Source: Rostratula benghalensis (taxonomy: Eukaryota; Chordata; Aves; Charadriiformes; Rostratulidae). Taken from it: 64,000 nucleotides of DNA. Under the pieces are notes generated by a model. It was not told the DNA's origin, ran no database searches, and saw only the letters and a program-made list of their open reading frames with translations. Position 1 is the first letter of the stretch. Every line of letters starts with the position of its first letter. The DNA lies in assembly GCA_013399305.1 (NCBI GenBank), contig VXAI01000067.1:1874152-1938151 (forward strand), written 5' to 3'. A program made the position numbers and the translations under genes. This document shows positions 51,837-64,000 of the stretch, piece after piece.

Positions 51837-54800
51837 CTTATACACAAACAGCCTTATTACAGATACACATCTGTTCAGTTAGAACTTCAAAATGCTTTTA
51901 AAAGTGCATGCAATACGGGACACTACTTTTACAATGCAGAAAGGAGCTAACAGTGCAAGTCAAACATTAAGAGGTTTATGGCATTGTGCACTATCATTAC
52001 TATAAAGTACTGAGTAAGCCAAATTTACCTGACATTGTTCCGTTGTTTTTTGTACTTAGTTATAGGTAGCAGTATTATTACTAACAAGTACTTGGCTATG
52101 ATTACACAACAAGGAAATGTTGACTGGGCATGGGACACTAGAAATTAAAGTATTTTCTCTATATGATTGAATAAAGCTCCCTCTGTAAAGTGAAGCATCA
52201 GGCTGAATCACATACAAAGTGTCAGAGACCTCAATCCTAGTGTTAATCTGAGGGAAGCCTAAGTAACAATCTTGGATATCTACATTTACGGGATGGGAAA
52301 ATTACTTGAACTAAGTTTAAGTGTTTTTCTAACCCCAAGGACTTCAAGAGTGAACAAGTACAGAATTCCTACCGCTGTGTACTGTACTTTTATTGCATTG
52401 TGTATAAGCTGAGCAACCTTTGACTCAAAAATGAAAGAATACTTCATTATGGCAAACTGGCACTCAGTTCAAATGATCAGAATGACGAACATGAATGAAC
52501 AAAATCAGAGATACAAATTTATTCTCCATTTGTTCAAGCTAAATGCAACGCAGTCTCGAGTCACTTGATGAGATTTGTTAAAGGAGTGATTACATCCTAG
52601 TAATTATAAATAAGAAACACAATATCCCAAATTTAAATCACCATTCTAACTAGGTCAGCAGAGAACAGGTAAGCAGCCCAAATGCCACAGAAATTATCAC
52701 ATGAAACAATGTTAGAAAGATTATAAGGGGTTTAAGAAATCAGAGGGGATCTTTTCTGCTTATAAATAGACACAAGATCAAAATTGTGACCTACGATTTT
52801 TGGATTCACAACATGATTCAACACTTGGAATTTGATCTTACACTAGCTGAATAAGAAATGGACTTTTCTGACATTTTTCATAAACCGCAATTATTTTCAT
52901 TTCAGAAATTCTGGAATTATTTGAATTTTTATTTTTCTCCTGTTAATGATTTCCACCTCTTCAGGAAAGAACACTCCTGGACTATTTGGCCCTACAGAAA
53001 GCCTTGAGAAAAAACCACAGCTTTCTGACAGAAAGACAGCAAGCGATGTGCATCGAGACAGAAGTTCAACACCTCTGCTTCATTTTCACAAACCTGTTTG
53101 ACTTTGATCAATCAGCGTTTGTTAATAGAAGAATGTTTTGTCCCAAAATTGCAAATCAGAAAGGGACTATGCATTTGAGTTCACCATGTAAGCCTTTAGG
53201 CAGATGATACTTCAAGGCACAGGAAAAGTAGATTCCTTCTACCTTGGCAGCACCATCACTGGTGTCACGTTATGACACACTATGCCAGTTTGGTGTTAAC
53301 ATTCAAATGAGGCAAGCAGACCTTCAAAACAAGATACAGCAGCTTTAGAGAGGTACCACAGAATAAAGGGGACCTACATGGTAGTCACAAGTTGTTGTAT
53401 TAAAGTACAGTGAGTGTTCTACGTTAATAAAATAGTGCTCTACATTACACCAGTCCTCTTCTATTCAGTCTTGTATGTCTCAAATATTACCTGATTGCCA
53501 CATCAGCCTAGTCATTGGCAACCTTCTTATAAACACCAAACCTGACACTGAAAACTCCCTATTTACACCCATCCTGCCAGTCACGAAGATCTGTTTCCTC
53601 TCAGGTTTCCTTCTCCTGCAGCCAAAATCTGGAATAAATTTCTCTCCTCTTTCTCTTTTTATGGTTCGGTTACTGAAGCATGCTCTAATGCCTCTTACCT
53701 CACTTCTTTACCTCTGATTATCTCAATAGCCATTGTTGCATCGCAAATTGTTCCTCCACTCGGCCCAAATTCATAGCTCAGTTTTCACTTACCACTAAAC
53801 ACCACGTTTCATGCCTGCTGACATCCTCCAGTGGTGCAGTATTGGAACTGATATTCAAGGTTAACTGGGGTTACAGATAAGCTATGCAGATCTGACCAGA
53901 AAAACATTAAGAGTCGATACATGAAATTAAAGTATCACTTCAGTTTGCTTGGTCAGTCTGAAATTATCAACATGTTAAGATCTGACACTTTTAAAACCAG
54001 TAGCTTCCTGTGGGGGGTTGGTGATGAAAAGCTGTAACTACATGGTTTCATGTTTGTGATGGAATAGAATTCTGGCATGCTCCATTTTTTTCAATTTTCA
54101 ACCAATACAAACTAATCAAAACTCCCAAATAACACAAAAAATTCCCTACCAAAACCACCATCAACGAAAAAACAAAATAAAACCAACAGAAAAGTATTTA
54201 TTCCACATTTTCAATCCATCTTAGAGAGTAAGATATCCCCTTTTGTACAAACCCTGTGTTGGCACTGAAGGCAAACTACTCAAGGATTGAATGAGCAGGA
54301 TTGACACTGTACCTATGAAATGATGGTGGTCTCTTTCTCATTCTTCTCTGGAATTCAGATGCAAAACAGAATTAAAAAGGAACTATAGCAATTACCTAGC
54401 TCCCTTCTCAAGACATTCTTGTTTGGATAGGATTAATCTTAATGGGTTTATCTAATTTTTATTGGGTTATCTAATTTTAATGGGTTTACCCACTAATGAG
54501 ATTAATGCTGAATTCATATTGAAAACACCTGAAAACACATCTGACTTTGCAAAAAGCTGAGCTATGACTGACATTTTCATATCTGCTTTTGTCGTGACAG
54601 AACTTATTAAAACAACCTAAAATAACACTTTAAAAGAGCAAAGAACTGAACATCAACTTTGCAAGCCCCCAATCAATTTGTAATTAAATCCACACAGCAT
54701 ACCAGCTATAATTCAGTTATGCTTTCCTATGTGTTCTTGCAGGTGAAATAAACTGATTATTTACATGTCTATAGAGACTGTGTGCTTCCAGTTTCTTCCA

Positions 54801-57800
54801 TCCCATAGTCATTGTATTCTCCTTTTTCTCCCAATGGAGAATTGTATGACACCTTTCATTTTCCATACAAAGCCACCAACTAAATTTTGAGGAAGTGTAA
54901 TCTTTCTTTATTAGTGGGAAGTGAGAGATGCCATGAATCCTTCACTCTCCTCACAAATGCAGAGCACACAGTAGGGGCTAATAATGAAATAATTAAATAC
55001 ACAAACAATCATTAAGCTAATACCTAGTGTTGCAGCCTTTCTTTATGACTTATCTTTCCAATAGAGTAGTCTTGAATCTTTCCTGTAAACAGCAGGGCAG
55101 TAGCTTGTGTGAGGCTATACATTCATGTTCTTTTATGCCTTTTGGCACAAACACACATGACATAATCTTTTTATATGTATGGGTTTTCTTGCTTGAATTA
55201 AAACTAAAACTCCGTTGTCTACCATCTGATTTTAAAAGCAGATAAAAGCATTCTTTAGCATCAGACTGCTACCACAAGCCTGCTGTCATACACCTGGAAC
55301 TGCTAGGATTAGCTCACATTATGTCAGTGCCTGCTCACACAAGACCATGAGCAGTAAGACATCACATCTATTGAGCCACTATGTAAAGCCAGCACAGTTT
55401 TCCCCATTTTTTTGTAAGATCAGAGCACCTGCTCTAGCATTCACACCACCACCATAGCAAATCCCAGTCAGTCGTTCGTATGTGAAGGTATGCCTGTACA
55501 TACACAACAGAACATTTTTATTTCTAAACGTTTGTCCACATCATCCATTAAAAAAAACCAAAACCATAACAAACCAAAAAACAACAGTAGTCCAGCAGTT
55601 TAAAACCAGACTTCGGGGCAGAGATGCAGCTTTCCTTTCAGACTGTAGGAAAATTATGAGGCCCACAGAATTTTTTGATGCCATTTCCTTGGCCTCATAA
55701 CAGTACACCTGGTATCACTACATGAATAGAGGTCTGTCCTGCTTTCTCTTTTATTTTGATTTAAATTAACATGCGATAGTTGGCAAGGTACACAAACCCC
55801 AGTAGTTTACAGAAGTGCTACATAATTCAAAAATACCAATAATATTGAGTGCTAAGTGTGGCTCTATCTTTTCTTCTCATTACTATGCTTAAAACCCATA
55901 GCACAGATACTATTTGTGTTCTCAGACACAATGTACTGCACTTATATAATGCAAGTTAGGGAGGGAGACAAAGCTCCAGTGCTACATAGCTTTGCTTCCA
56001 CCAGTTTAAGTTTGATACTTAATACACAATCTTAGAAAAGATTAGGTTTAGTAATAAACCTCAACTTTCATTAAGGGGATTATTGCATTTTCTGTCTTCG
56101 TGTCTATGGCTTGATTCAGCAAGGGAAATAAAATTAGCTCTATGAGAAGATTGTCTTTCTTCAGTTGCACAGGTAATTAAGTATGAAAGAAAAAAGTATA
56201 ATAATTTTTAAGTTATTTTAAACAAATTTTCATGATTTGTTACCATCAGCTCTCACTAGAGGATGATGTTTTGGTATGCCAGGAGACACAAAGAAACACA
56301 GATAGCTGTTTAGTTTAGCAGCTTGAAAACAAGGAGGTGATGCCATTCAGCTACACGCAGCATCTCACCTTTTTAGAAGTCCTCAATGCCCTACGGGTTG
56401 GAGGCTATTGGAAGATGGGTGATTCTATGGACATTACAAGAAACCTTTTCTTTTCTTATGAGAATTTTGACTGAATGGGAGCACTCATATTACAAGTGGC
56501 ACTCTGGAGGCATGAGAATTGCCGGAAAGGACTTACATGAGCATCTCTAAACCTCCAAGAGGTTATCGAAATGAGAGGAAGCACGTTAGAGGGAAGTTGC
56601 AGAGCAGAGTTTCATTGAGAACTTCCCATCCAAAAGAGAAAAAAAATGTTTAAAAGACTTAATTTTATTTTTGTTATTTCCTGAAAAAAAACCCAAGCAA
56701 CCCAAAAAGCAAATAGCAGAAATGCGTCTGTCAGCTAAAGTCACACAGCTTTTTAAATGCAAACAAAAATACAGGAGCTACAGGGAAACTGAAACTAAAT
56801 ACCTAAGATCTCTCTTTAAATGGACAGTGAAGCTTTCATACGACTTGAATTATTCCTTTGTGCAAAATCTCCCTCAGTGCTGGGACAATCGGTGTTCTTT
56901 TAAACACAGCAGCATGGATGAAGTTTTTGAAAAATCTCAAAGAACAAAGGAAAATATGGAATTGGGAAACTCTTGCTTGGAGAGCATTCTTTTAAGAGTA
57001 GTAGCTTATCTTTACATAGCAATAGAAATATTGAATCATCACAAAAGACATTGAACAAGTTCCTGTTGGCTCCTGAAGGCAGCGTGGATCAGATTCGCTC
57101 CTGCTAGCACGGAGGTGTGCAAGAAGTACCTAACAAGAGGGAATTTATCACAGTGAAAAATAATACTGCCATCTGTACTCCCTTAGGGCTTTGGCTTTCA
57201 TTTGATGCCAGAGGCTCCATCACAGTCTTGCTGGAAGAAGGTGTCTTGCGGAGGTGATGAATCAATACATTTTCCAGCTTCTCAGGCTAAACTGTCTCCA
57301 GCCCTCAGATGGGTGTATCTCCAGGTCCTGCCAGCTGCTGTTGACTGCTATGTCCACCACCAGCTGAGACAACACCCTCCGGCACCTCTCCTACTTGCTG
57401 CATCCAGCTGGTGCTTCATATCCTACATTTTCCTACACTGCCTAACTCTATAGCAGAGCTGACATTAACAGATTACACTGGAGACTCAGCCAGTGCTTCT
57501 CCAGAGATTGCAACCCATAATTCAACAGTTCTTGACTTAAACCAAGAGCAACGTAAGAGTCAGAATCATAGCCCAACTCACATCTTCTGTATAACAGATA
57601 GAGCAGGCACAAGGCTGGTAGCCAGCAGCTCATAAATTTGAGTACCATTTCCGATGCCTTGGAATTTAAAGAACTTTTGGATGCCTTAGCCCCATGCAAG
57701 CTGGAAAGCTATGTTTAGAGCTCAAATAATTTTATTTGTTGGATTGTTAGACACATAAATCTCTCTTTAGTTCTCTGTGATGTGTCATATCTACAGAGCT

Positions 57801-60800
57801 ACACAACAGGCCAGAAATCCATTAAAGTCCATTAGCACCAGTGAACATTAGAAGCTTCCAAGCAACTTTTAATGAACATTCCCATGCAACAGTCCTTGCC
57901 TTACCACACCTACCTTACTTTCCCTGTAAGACAGTTATGATACTGAATGAAATTTTTAATACTACTGCATTTCATCATTATTCAATAAACATTTTTTGTG
58001 TGGTTTAGGATTTTTTTTTTTGTTTGTTCTTTGAGTTGGAGATTTTTTTTAATTTTTAATTTTTTAAATAAACAGATTTTTTTCTGCATTACAGGTTAGA
58101 TTTAACGGCAGCATTAGACACTTTACCTTGGATTCTCAGACTGGATCTCTACATTTACACATGTATTTTCCACCCATGGTCACTAAATTAAGGATTTAAG
58201 GAAGGGTAGGGGTTCGCCAGTCCTTGGGTAGTTATACCCACTGAACATGATGTTGTCAAGCAAATCAAATAGCTTTATTTCACATCAGTATTGTGCTTAC
58301 TTGAGTAAATCTTGTACACCATGCAGTCTTTCTCCTTTAAACCATAAATCCATTTTCATATTAAAGTTAACACTTCAAAAACAGTGTTCTCATTCAGTAT
58401 GAACACTTCATAATTACATTTTTCTAAAAAGCTATAATAAACTTTATTTAAGCAAGTACTTCCCGTTTTATTGCCAACCCCAAACATTGTTCATTTGCAA
58501 GCAGAAAGTGTCCTCTTGACACGATAATGAAAGTGCATTCATACATGTCAGCTGGAGCAATTATGTACTTCAGATTTATATGCAACAAGTATTATTCAGT
58601 CTTTTCTGCTGACATTTTCAAACATGACATGCATATTAAAATTAACACCTAAAGTGTGAACGTAGTTTGCTTTAACTGCAGATTTCCCAAATCTCTCAGG
58701 ACTTTGGCCAACAGGAAAAAGAATAGGCAAAATCTTTTTATAAACAGGCCATCCAATTTCATGACTCATTTAGACAGATTTGCTCTTGTTCAAGCACCTC
58801 TCCAGTACCCTAGCAAAGGAGGAAAGAAAGAAAGGAAGAAAGAATCAGGAGAGAGCCCTGAGCCAGCAGAAGATATACCAGTGTCTCTCTACTGTTCTCA
58901 GAGTCTACTGGGCACACAGGGTGAATCTCCATTTCTTTTGCTTGAGCAATCTCCATGTACAGAACCACTTCAGCAAAGCTCACTGCCTGGGCTGGCAGCC
59001 CCACCAGTGCAACCTTGCTTGGTAACTGCTCTGGAAAGGCAGATTGCATCCTACCACTTGGAGTGGAGAGTTTGCTGGAACAATACTGATTTATTGAAAG
59101 AAAAAGAAAAAAAAAAAATAAAAAATATACTACTTCAAAACTGGATTTTAAAGAAGCCTTCCTTTCCCTACACCCGTGAGACATCTCAAACATATTTCAT
59201 TCTCAGAAGAGCCACAGAAGAAAGCTTGGATGATTTGTTTCCTTTTGTTTTAATTAACTTTCAATTTTTGTCCTTTTTCCAATGCCACCAACGCTCAAGA
59301 ATGAAAACAAAATAATGGAAAACCCACTACTTCCTTGAACAGAAAAAAGGCACCTAACTTTACAGAAAGTAAAACTCAACAAGTACAACATCAGCCAGGT
59401 TGCTTTAGATGGAACTCAGTTGCAGCATCACTTCTCCACTTGACATGTGACTGATGGTACTACTGATTTCCTGTTTTACAGAGCTGCTAAGAGGATCACT
59501 CATCATCTACAAAGCACTCCGTGAACCTAAAGTGAGATACCTAGGAAAATTGCCAGTCTTCGGCTCAGTGCATGTGGAATGACAGATTAGGGTGTGCTTG
59601 CTACCCACATTCTTGCAGGACAGAATCTAACAGCAGACGGCAGAACTTAGAACTCCATATCTCTGCTTCATTGTGCCTGTCCTCTAGACCCAAACAGAAT
59701 ACCTTTGCAGAAAATTCCTTCTAAAAGCATTTTTTTATTTTTAGGCAGCAGGCTTTGGCTTCTTAACATAACTCTCTCTACTCCAGTTTCAACCATTCCT
59801 TCTTAGTGCTGAATTATGACCCTTAGTTGTATTCATTTTAACTCTTTTACTATTCCAAACTACGTTTCCATTCTCACTGGCAGCAAACTTTGAAAATTGT
59901 AATTAGGATTGCAGGTGGAAAATGAAAAAAAAAAACCCCACTTAAAATTTAACGCTTAATTTCCTCTATAGGAACTCCAGAGGCATAAGTACTGGTTCAT
60001 TGGAAACAAGTTAAGACAAACATCTAAAGACAGAATAATCTACAAAGCTCCCCATTTCTTACAAGCTCGTTTACGAGATTTGGCTTTGGAACAATTTTTA
60101 GACTCTTTAGTGTTGTCTGCAATTACTTTCTTTGTCAAAATCATTGTGAGGAGCAAGACAGCAAGAAAGAAAGTTACACCATACACAGACCTATGACTCC
60201 TCTGCATAAAATAATTATGTATCTGTCAGGAAACTGACTTTATATAAACATCCTAATTTGTTCAAGTATAACTAGGAGGAAGAATACAATTGAGAGTGCA
60301 AATCAGAGGGGTATAAAAAGTCTCAAATTTTGCTATATAGATCCTACATATCCATGGGTCAGACACAATCTATGAAATTAGCCTGATGCAACATAACGAG
60401 ATTGATAGTGCACACACAAAGTACACCAGAGATATGTCATTTATTTCCATGTCCTACTTGAAGAAAGGAGCTCTCCTTACCTTGAGGGAAATGAAGAACT
60501 GTTGCACAGATACATTTAGAACCACTAGTGCTTATTAGCTACCTACTAACTCAGGATTTGATTTGGGGAAAGTGTTTGGCTCAAGGGCATTTTTAAAAAT
60601 CCATAAGCTCCAATTTGTGAAAATCTTTATTTGTATTTAATTTGAAATATAATTCAAAAAGCATTGTTAAATTAATAATAGGCACCAGTAGAAAATGACA
60701 GAGTCTAAAGTATATAATTACATTCAAAGTCACTGATGTAATACAGCATAACATGACTAGAATTAAGTATTCATGGTCTCAAATACGCAGCCACTTGGTA

Positions 60801-62834
60801 CCTACTCTTCCTCTACATAGGAAATGCAAAGGTCTATGCCCATCTGAAAAGCAGATCACTTGAACCCATTGACAGTGATTTCTGTTGTCTTCATAGACTA
60901 CACATGGGTGAATAACGAAATGCACCTCTCACAATGGATATGTGAAGAAATAAAGCTCCCTACATGTATTTATATTTGCTGCAAATGATCTGTAGGTTTG
61001 CTATGACACTAACCATATCTCACTACTACTCTAACAATTCTCCAGCTGTCAGCCAGAATAATTTTTTCCAGTTGTTAGATGCACACTCAGATCTGACTGA
61101 TCTATGCATCATCTGTATACTCCATGGAAGAAAAGCATTTAATGGCGTTTTCCAAAAAAAGAAGACAAGAAGCAAGTTCCAAAAGAAGTGAAAGCTCAGT
61201 CTTCCTGTATTGTTTTCCACTTCGAGTAAATATTTGTACCACCACAGAGTGGTGTGTCTAAGAAACAAACTCTCTTGTTTATCAACAGGTCATCTCTATG
61301 TACACAGAGCCACATTGTAAGGTCTCCTGGGCTGTCTTTGAAGTGACCTTAACCTGATATGGAGATGATGTGCATAGAAAAGAGAAAGAATTTATCTCTC
61401 TCGGAGCTCAGTGCTTGAACTCTGTTTAAAAAGAAGCAGGCAACAAAACAGCTTGACAGCAGTGCCAAACTATACTGAGCTATACATAATAGGTTTCCAA
61501 TTGGAAGCATTTTGTACCACAGTCATAAGATTTCTCCTAAGTTTTGTGATTTTCACTATGCTAGGGACTTCTGACAGTATTGTCTTTTCAAGGTTGTTGG
61601 TTTTTTCAAACATGAACCTCTCCTTGCCAATTTACCTGTAGAGGTACAGTCAGTCTAGTTGGAAATCTGAAGGTTTTTCCAATACATTCTTATTTCACTT
61701 GAAAAACTGAAACTGAAGAAAAAAATCATTTATCCGCAAAGATAAAATAACTGTATGAGATACCCTCATCTAAGTATGCACTGTGCAATATAAGTTCAGT
61801 GAAACACATGAATCTAAGCGAGGACAGAGCCACCACACACACAGAGCACAGGGTTAGCTCACTTCCCCCCAACAGTAATGGCTTTGCTGTGGGCACTCAG
61901 ACCAAAGATTGAAGGTCTGGAGGGTGTGCTCAGAGCAGACCAGCTACTGCCCATGAACAGAAGAAGGCAACTGTGTAGAAACTAGACAAGCCCATGATTC
62001 CCAGTTCTCTCAATACCCACAGGTCCAGAAAAAACACATGCACCTCACTGTAAGTTTCTCAGCAATCCTGGTCGTATGTTGTCAAGCTGAAAACCCCATG
62101 CCAGCAGAATTTGTCATGTCAAGAAAGGCAGCATGTCCAGGAAAGCCCTGAAGCAGTCCAGGCCTATTTGTCAGGGCTAACTAATAATGTCGATATAAAC
62201 CAATTGAAAACATAGAATAATCCAAAATGAAGCTACTGCATGCATTTCTGCTACTAACATAAGAAAAGTCCATGACACGGTAACAGTACCATCATACTCT
62301 CTTATCATGCAACAATTGATAAGATGGGAAACACAGATAAGGTGGAGCAGACTTTCCTTCCCTGAAAGAGGCCAAATTATAATGGACTATGCACAATAAA
62401 ACTAGAACGTGATCCAAACATCCATGGAGTCATTCTGATCATCAGTAAAAGCTTCAGAGTTCACCACTGAGAGTAAATCCATATAGATTATTTTGTTATG
62501 CAGACTAGTTCCCATATAAGTGTCATCTGTCTGTTAAATTAAGGTGTACAGGATTTGAACTAAGGCCATGATGCAAAGTAGAAGGCAAAATTCAAGTAAC
62601 TGGCACCTAACAACAGCTGTATCAATACAATTTCATTGTATTAATACTGTAAAAAGTTACAAGGCTTTTAATTCACACTTTCAGAAAGGATCAAACATAA
62701 ACATCTTGTCTTAACATTATTATCATCCCAATTTTGTTCCAGTGTAATTTCTTTGCATTCCAATAAATGGCATGAAAAGCAGATAAAAGCAGACAGACCT
62801 CTCCACTGATCCCCTACACTTCAGTTTCTTTAAA
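51837..62834. other. Non-coding, intron/intergenic-like sequence
   Basis: About 11 kb without a supported exon. It includes an imperfect 19-20-bp tandem repeat (AATGGGTTTATCTAATTTTT-type units, about 2.6 copies) at 54,441-54,491 and T-rich tracts at 58,012-58,063. The longest ORF of the window (219 codons, plus, 58,656-59,315) lies here. It has no recognisable domain and runs through A/G-rich low-complexity sequence, so it is not called as a gene. Confidence 0.45.
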
Positions 62835-63035
62835 TTATTTGTCCCTGAAGAAATACTTAGCTTTTTTCTCCCCTAATCCCTTTTCAAAATCCTTTGTGCT
62901 CAGCTCAGTAGGAGGCAAAGGATCACTGATCAGAGCAAAAGTGCTGTAAATGGTATGGAAGATGCTGACGGTAAAATGCAGTTCACTTGTTGAAGTATAT
63001 TGAGATGGGACAGCAGGAAATGAGAAACATTCCAC
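62835..63035 (-). CDS. Candidate coding segment (P), possibly a terminal exon
   Basis: A minus-strand open segment that follows acceptor-like AAACAGACAG at about 63,036 and ends in a TAA stop. It encodes ECFSFPAVPSQYTSTSELHF, then TVSIFHTIYSTFALISDPLP, then PTELSTKDFEKGLGEKKAKY. The peptide is well mixed and protein-like. An internal acceptor (TTTTACCGTCAG) and a donor-like CTAA then GTATTTC could make it an internal exon instead. No polyadenylation signal was found close downstream. Unrecognised; could be an upstream exon of the same minus-strand gene. Confidence 0.25.
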   Translation of the reverse strand: MECFSFPAVPSQYTSTSELHFTVSIFHTIYSTFALISDPLPPTELSTKDFEKGLGEKKAKYFFRDK

Positions 63036-64000
63036 CTGTCTGTTTCTTGAATCACTTGGTTCTTCACAAAGGTTTCTTCATGACTTCCTTATTATGTTGT
63101 TCTTTTTGCCTTTGTATTCCCCAGTGGAGAGACATTTTTGAGTTTATTTCAGTAACGTCAAAATAATTGAATCAAAACACAGAGCAAAGTATTACAAGAG
63201 CTGTGTCTTGAAGAATTTATTATTAGAGTAATTGATAAGAGTTCTTAAATTTCCCAATAGACCCCTCAAGTTCAAAAACTATGCAGGAGGCATATAGAAA
63301 AACACACACAATAATATTAATACTGTCTTCACCTTTCCCAAGTGCTCACCCTTATCATATATAAATCTACACAGAAGGGACTGGAGCAGGTGCTTATTGT
63401 TTTACATTGTTACCGAGTCAATTATTCTACCCTAAAGCCTACTTTCAACCACTGTAAATCAGAAGCGATTCCACTAAAAGCAACACTGCCACTGTCACAT
63501 GAAACTAAGAGAAATAGAGCTCCTGGCCTTGCGAAAGTTAAAGATGAATAACAATAAATAAGTAGTTAAAGTAGAATAATAAAGATGGTACTAAAATTGC
63601 ATTATTTCATATAGGTTCCTGTAACAAAAGTTAATGAGAGTCCAAGTGCAAACCTGCTGGTACAAATTAATGTAGAACATCATTCAGATAATAGTCCAAA
63701 GTAAACTAATAAATTATTGATCTTACAAATGACATGAGGAAACTCATTGCCAGCTTCAACAGCTACAAGGAAACAGAGTAATATTTAAAGGATATCTGTC
63801 CACTTGTTTATGTTTACTTTTAAAGGCTATAATCCCTGGAAAATTCAGGATGGTAAAGGAGATTCCAATTCTCAACCATTTGTTAAAAAAAAAAAAAAAG
63901 GCAAAAAGATAAAACAAGATTCCCCCTGTAATTTAGGGCCACTCATCACAAGCCTTGTAGAAATTTCTCTGACGTGCTCCCGTACTGAGACAATATAAGT
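63036..64000. other. Non-coding, intron/intergenic-like sequence
   Basis: Contains an A-run of 15 at 63,885-63,899. Nothing else recognised. Confidence 0.5.

Noticed and set aside
56671..57054. 127-codon plus-strand ORF
   Set aside because: Lysine-rich, starts in an A-rich tract, no recognised motif. Consistent with a chance frame in AT-rich DNA.

Overview
The window looks like a vertebrate, almost certainly avian, nuclear segment. It is AT-rich and intron-like, with few interspersed repeats. Those present are bird-type: two 5'-truncated CR1 LINE copies, one ending in the ATTCTGTG octamer typical of CR1, and a fragment resembling an avian ERV-type LTR. No bacterial features, tRNA, rRNA or CRISPR structure were seen, and no long intact ORF is convincing as a whole gene.

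The main coding signal is a spread-out, multi-exon gene on the minus strand. Short open segments between 35.3 kb and 18.6 kb are flanked by AG acceptors (many with pyrimidine tracts) and GT donors. Many join in consistent reading phase: B-C-D (35,329 to 33,591) and E-E2-F-G-H-I-J-K (31,351 to 18,637). The predicted peptides are rich in hydrophobic and beta-type residues, with a cysteine cluster in exon E and N-glycosylation sequons, suggesting a secreted or membrane-anchored protein. I do not recognise the family and give no gene symbol. Weaker exon-like segments lie upstream (36.4, 38.1, 50.4, 51.8 and 62.9 kb) and downstream (18.0 and 17.3 kb). They may belong to the same gene, which would then span most of the window.

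Layout: 1-13.8 kb is non-coding and holds a 64-bp near-perfect palindrome at 6.16 kb. A CR1 copy on the plus strand lies at 13.8-14.6 kb. The exon chain occupies 17.2-38.2 kb, with the LTR fragment at 26.1 kb and a possible decayed hAT-transposase remnant at 28.9-29.2 kb. A second CR1, on the minus strand, lies at 42.1-42.4 kb. A palindromic, MITE-like element with a perfect 33-bp inner inverted repeat is at 51.4 kb. The remainder is intron-like sequence with simple repeats. A single ambiguous base (N) at 21,900 adjoins a C-rich tract.

All exon calls come from reading splice signals and open frames by eye; no alignment or transcript evidence was available.
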